Source of the DNA: Candidatus Moranbacteria bacterium GW2011_GWE2_36_40
GTDB lineage: Bacteria; Patescibacteriota; Minisyncoccia; Moranbacterales; GWC2-37-73
Length of the DNA: 13,524 nt
Direction: 5' to 3'
NCBI GenBank assembly: GCA_000991645.1
Contig: LBRX01000025.1
Span: 1 to 13,524 of the forward strand
The notes under the pieces: model-generated
What the model was told of the DNA's origin: nothing
Seen by the model: only the letters and a program-made list of their open reading frames with translations
Databases searched by the model: none
Part shown: positions 13,427 through 13,524 of the stretch, one piece after another
Layout of the letters: the number at the start of each line of letters is the position of its first letter
Numbering within the stretch: position 1 is the stretch's first letter
Position numbers and translations under genes: made by a program

Positions 13427-13524
13427 TGGCGCTGTTGCCAAACTTAAAAAATTTTACATTTTGGTAAAAACACAATAAATTTCAATCGAATACATTGAGC
13501 TCTATTGTATTTTTATCAACTCTC

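Overview
The window reads as an AT-rich chromosomal segment from a small-genome bacterium, most likely a Patescibacteria/CPR lineage (Parcubacteria or Moranbacteria-like). This is inferred from gene content and protein style only: short monoderm-type envelope proteins, an FtsB/DivIC protein ending in a WW-containing tail, a compact membrane-anchored parvulin, a short single-cluster ferredoxin, and many starts without a Shine-Dalgarno (SD) sequence. TGA appears to act as a stop (it ends the AlkD-like gene at its expected length), so the standard bacterial code fits. All genes but one lie on the minus strand.

Positions 1-3255 hold a surface-protein/sortase module. A secreted protein (1-1128) runs off the left edge. 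A sortase with a calcium-binding TSP3-like spacer (1618-2478) sits between it and a 177-residue secreted protein (2639-3172) that ends in a textbook LPATG sorting signal. The two secreted proteins share an N-terminal segment after the signal peptide, including an 'NTATGGxAxATGG' motif. Their promoters are nearly superimposable (ACCCTTGACA, a spacer of 17, then TGCTARWCTGTA). The gaps around the sortase are full of palindromic DNA: two related MITE-like elements bracket the gene, and two further strong hairpins lie downstream of it.

Positions 3292-5215 hold an AlkD-family DNA glycosylase, an unrecognised 146-residue protein with a consensus promoter that predicts a near-leaderless mRNA, and a divergent intergenic region of about 330 bp. 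That region leads into the only plus-strand gene, an unrecognised 100-residue protein with a perfect GGAGGT ribosome site and a strong intrinsic terminator.

Positions 5242-13391 hold an envelope and protein quality-control block, all on the minus strand. In transcription order it contains a 37-residue membrane peptide, FtsB/DivIC, a membrane-anchored parvulin-like foldase, a ferredoxin, an active HtrA/DegP-type protease, ClpB, a multi-pass membrane protein and a second HtrA-like protein. The second HtrA-like protein has lost its catalytic His and Ser and is therefore a predicted pseudoprotease. The set links septum formation, folding of exported proteins, extracytoplasmic proteolysis and cytoplasmic disaggregation.

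The most interesting items are the sortase module with its shared promoters and motif, the dead/active HtrA pair around ClpB, the apparently rearranged parvulin, and the split between SD-led and SD-less or leaderless genes. No RNA genes, CRISPR arrays or complete insertion sequences were seen.
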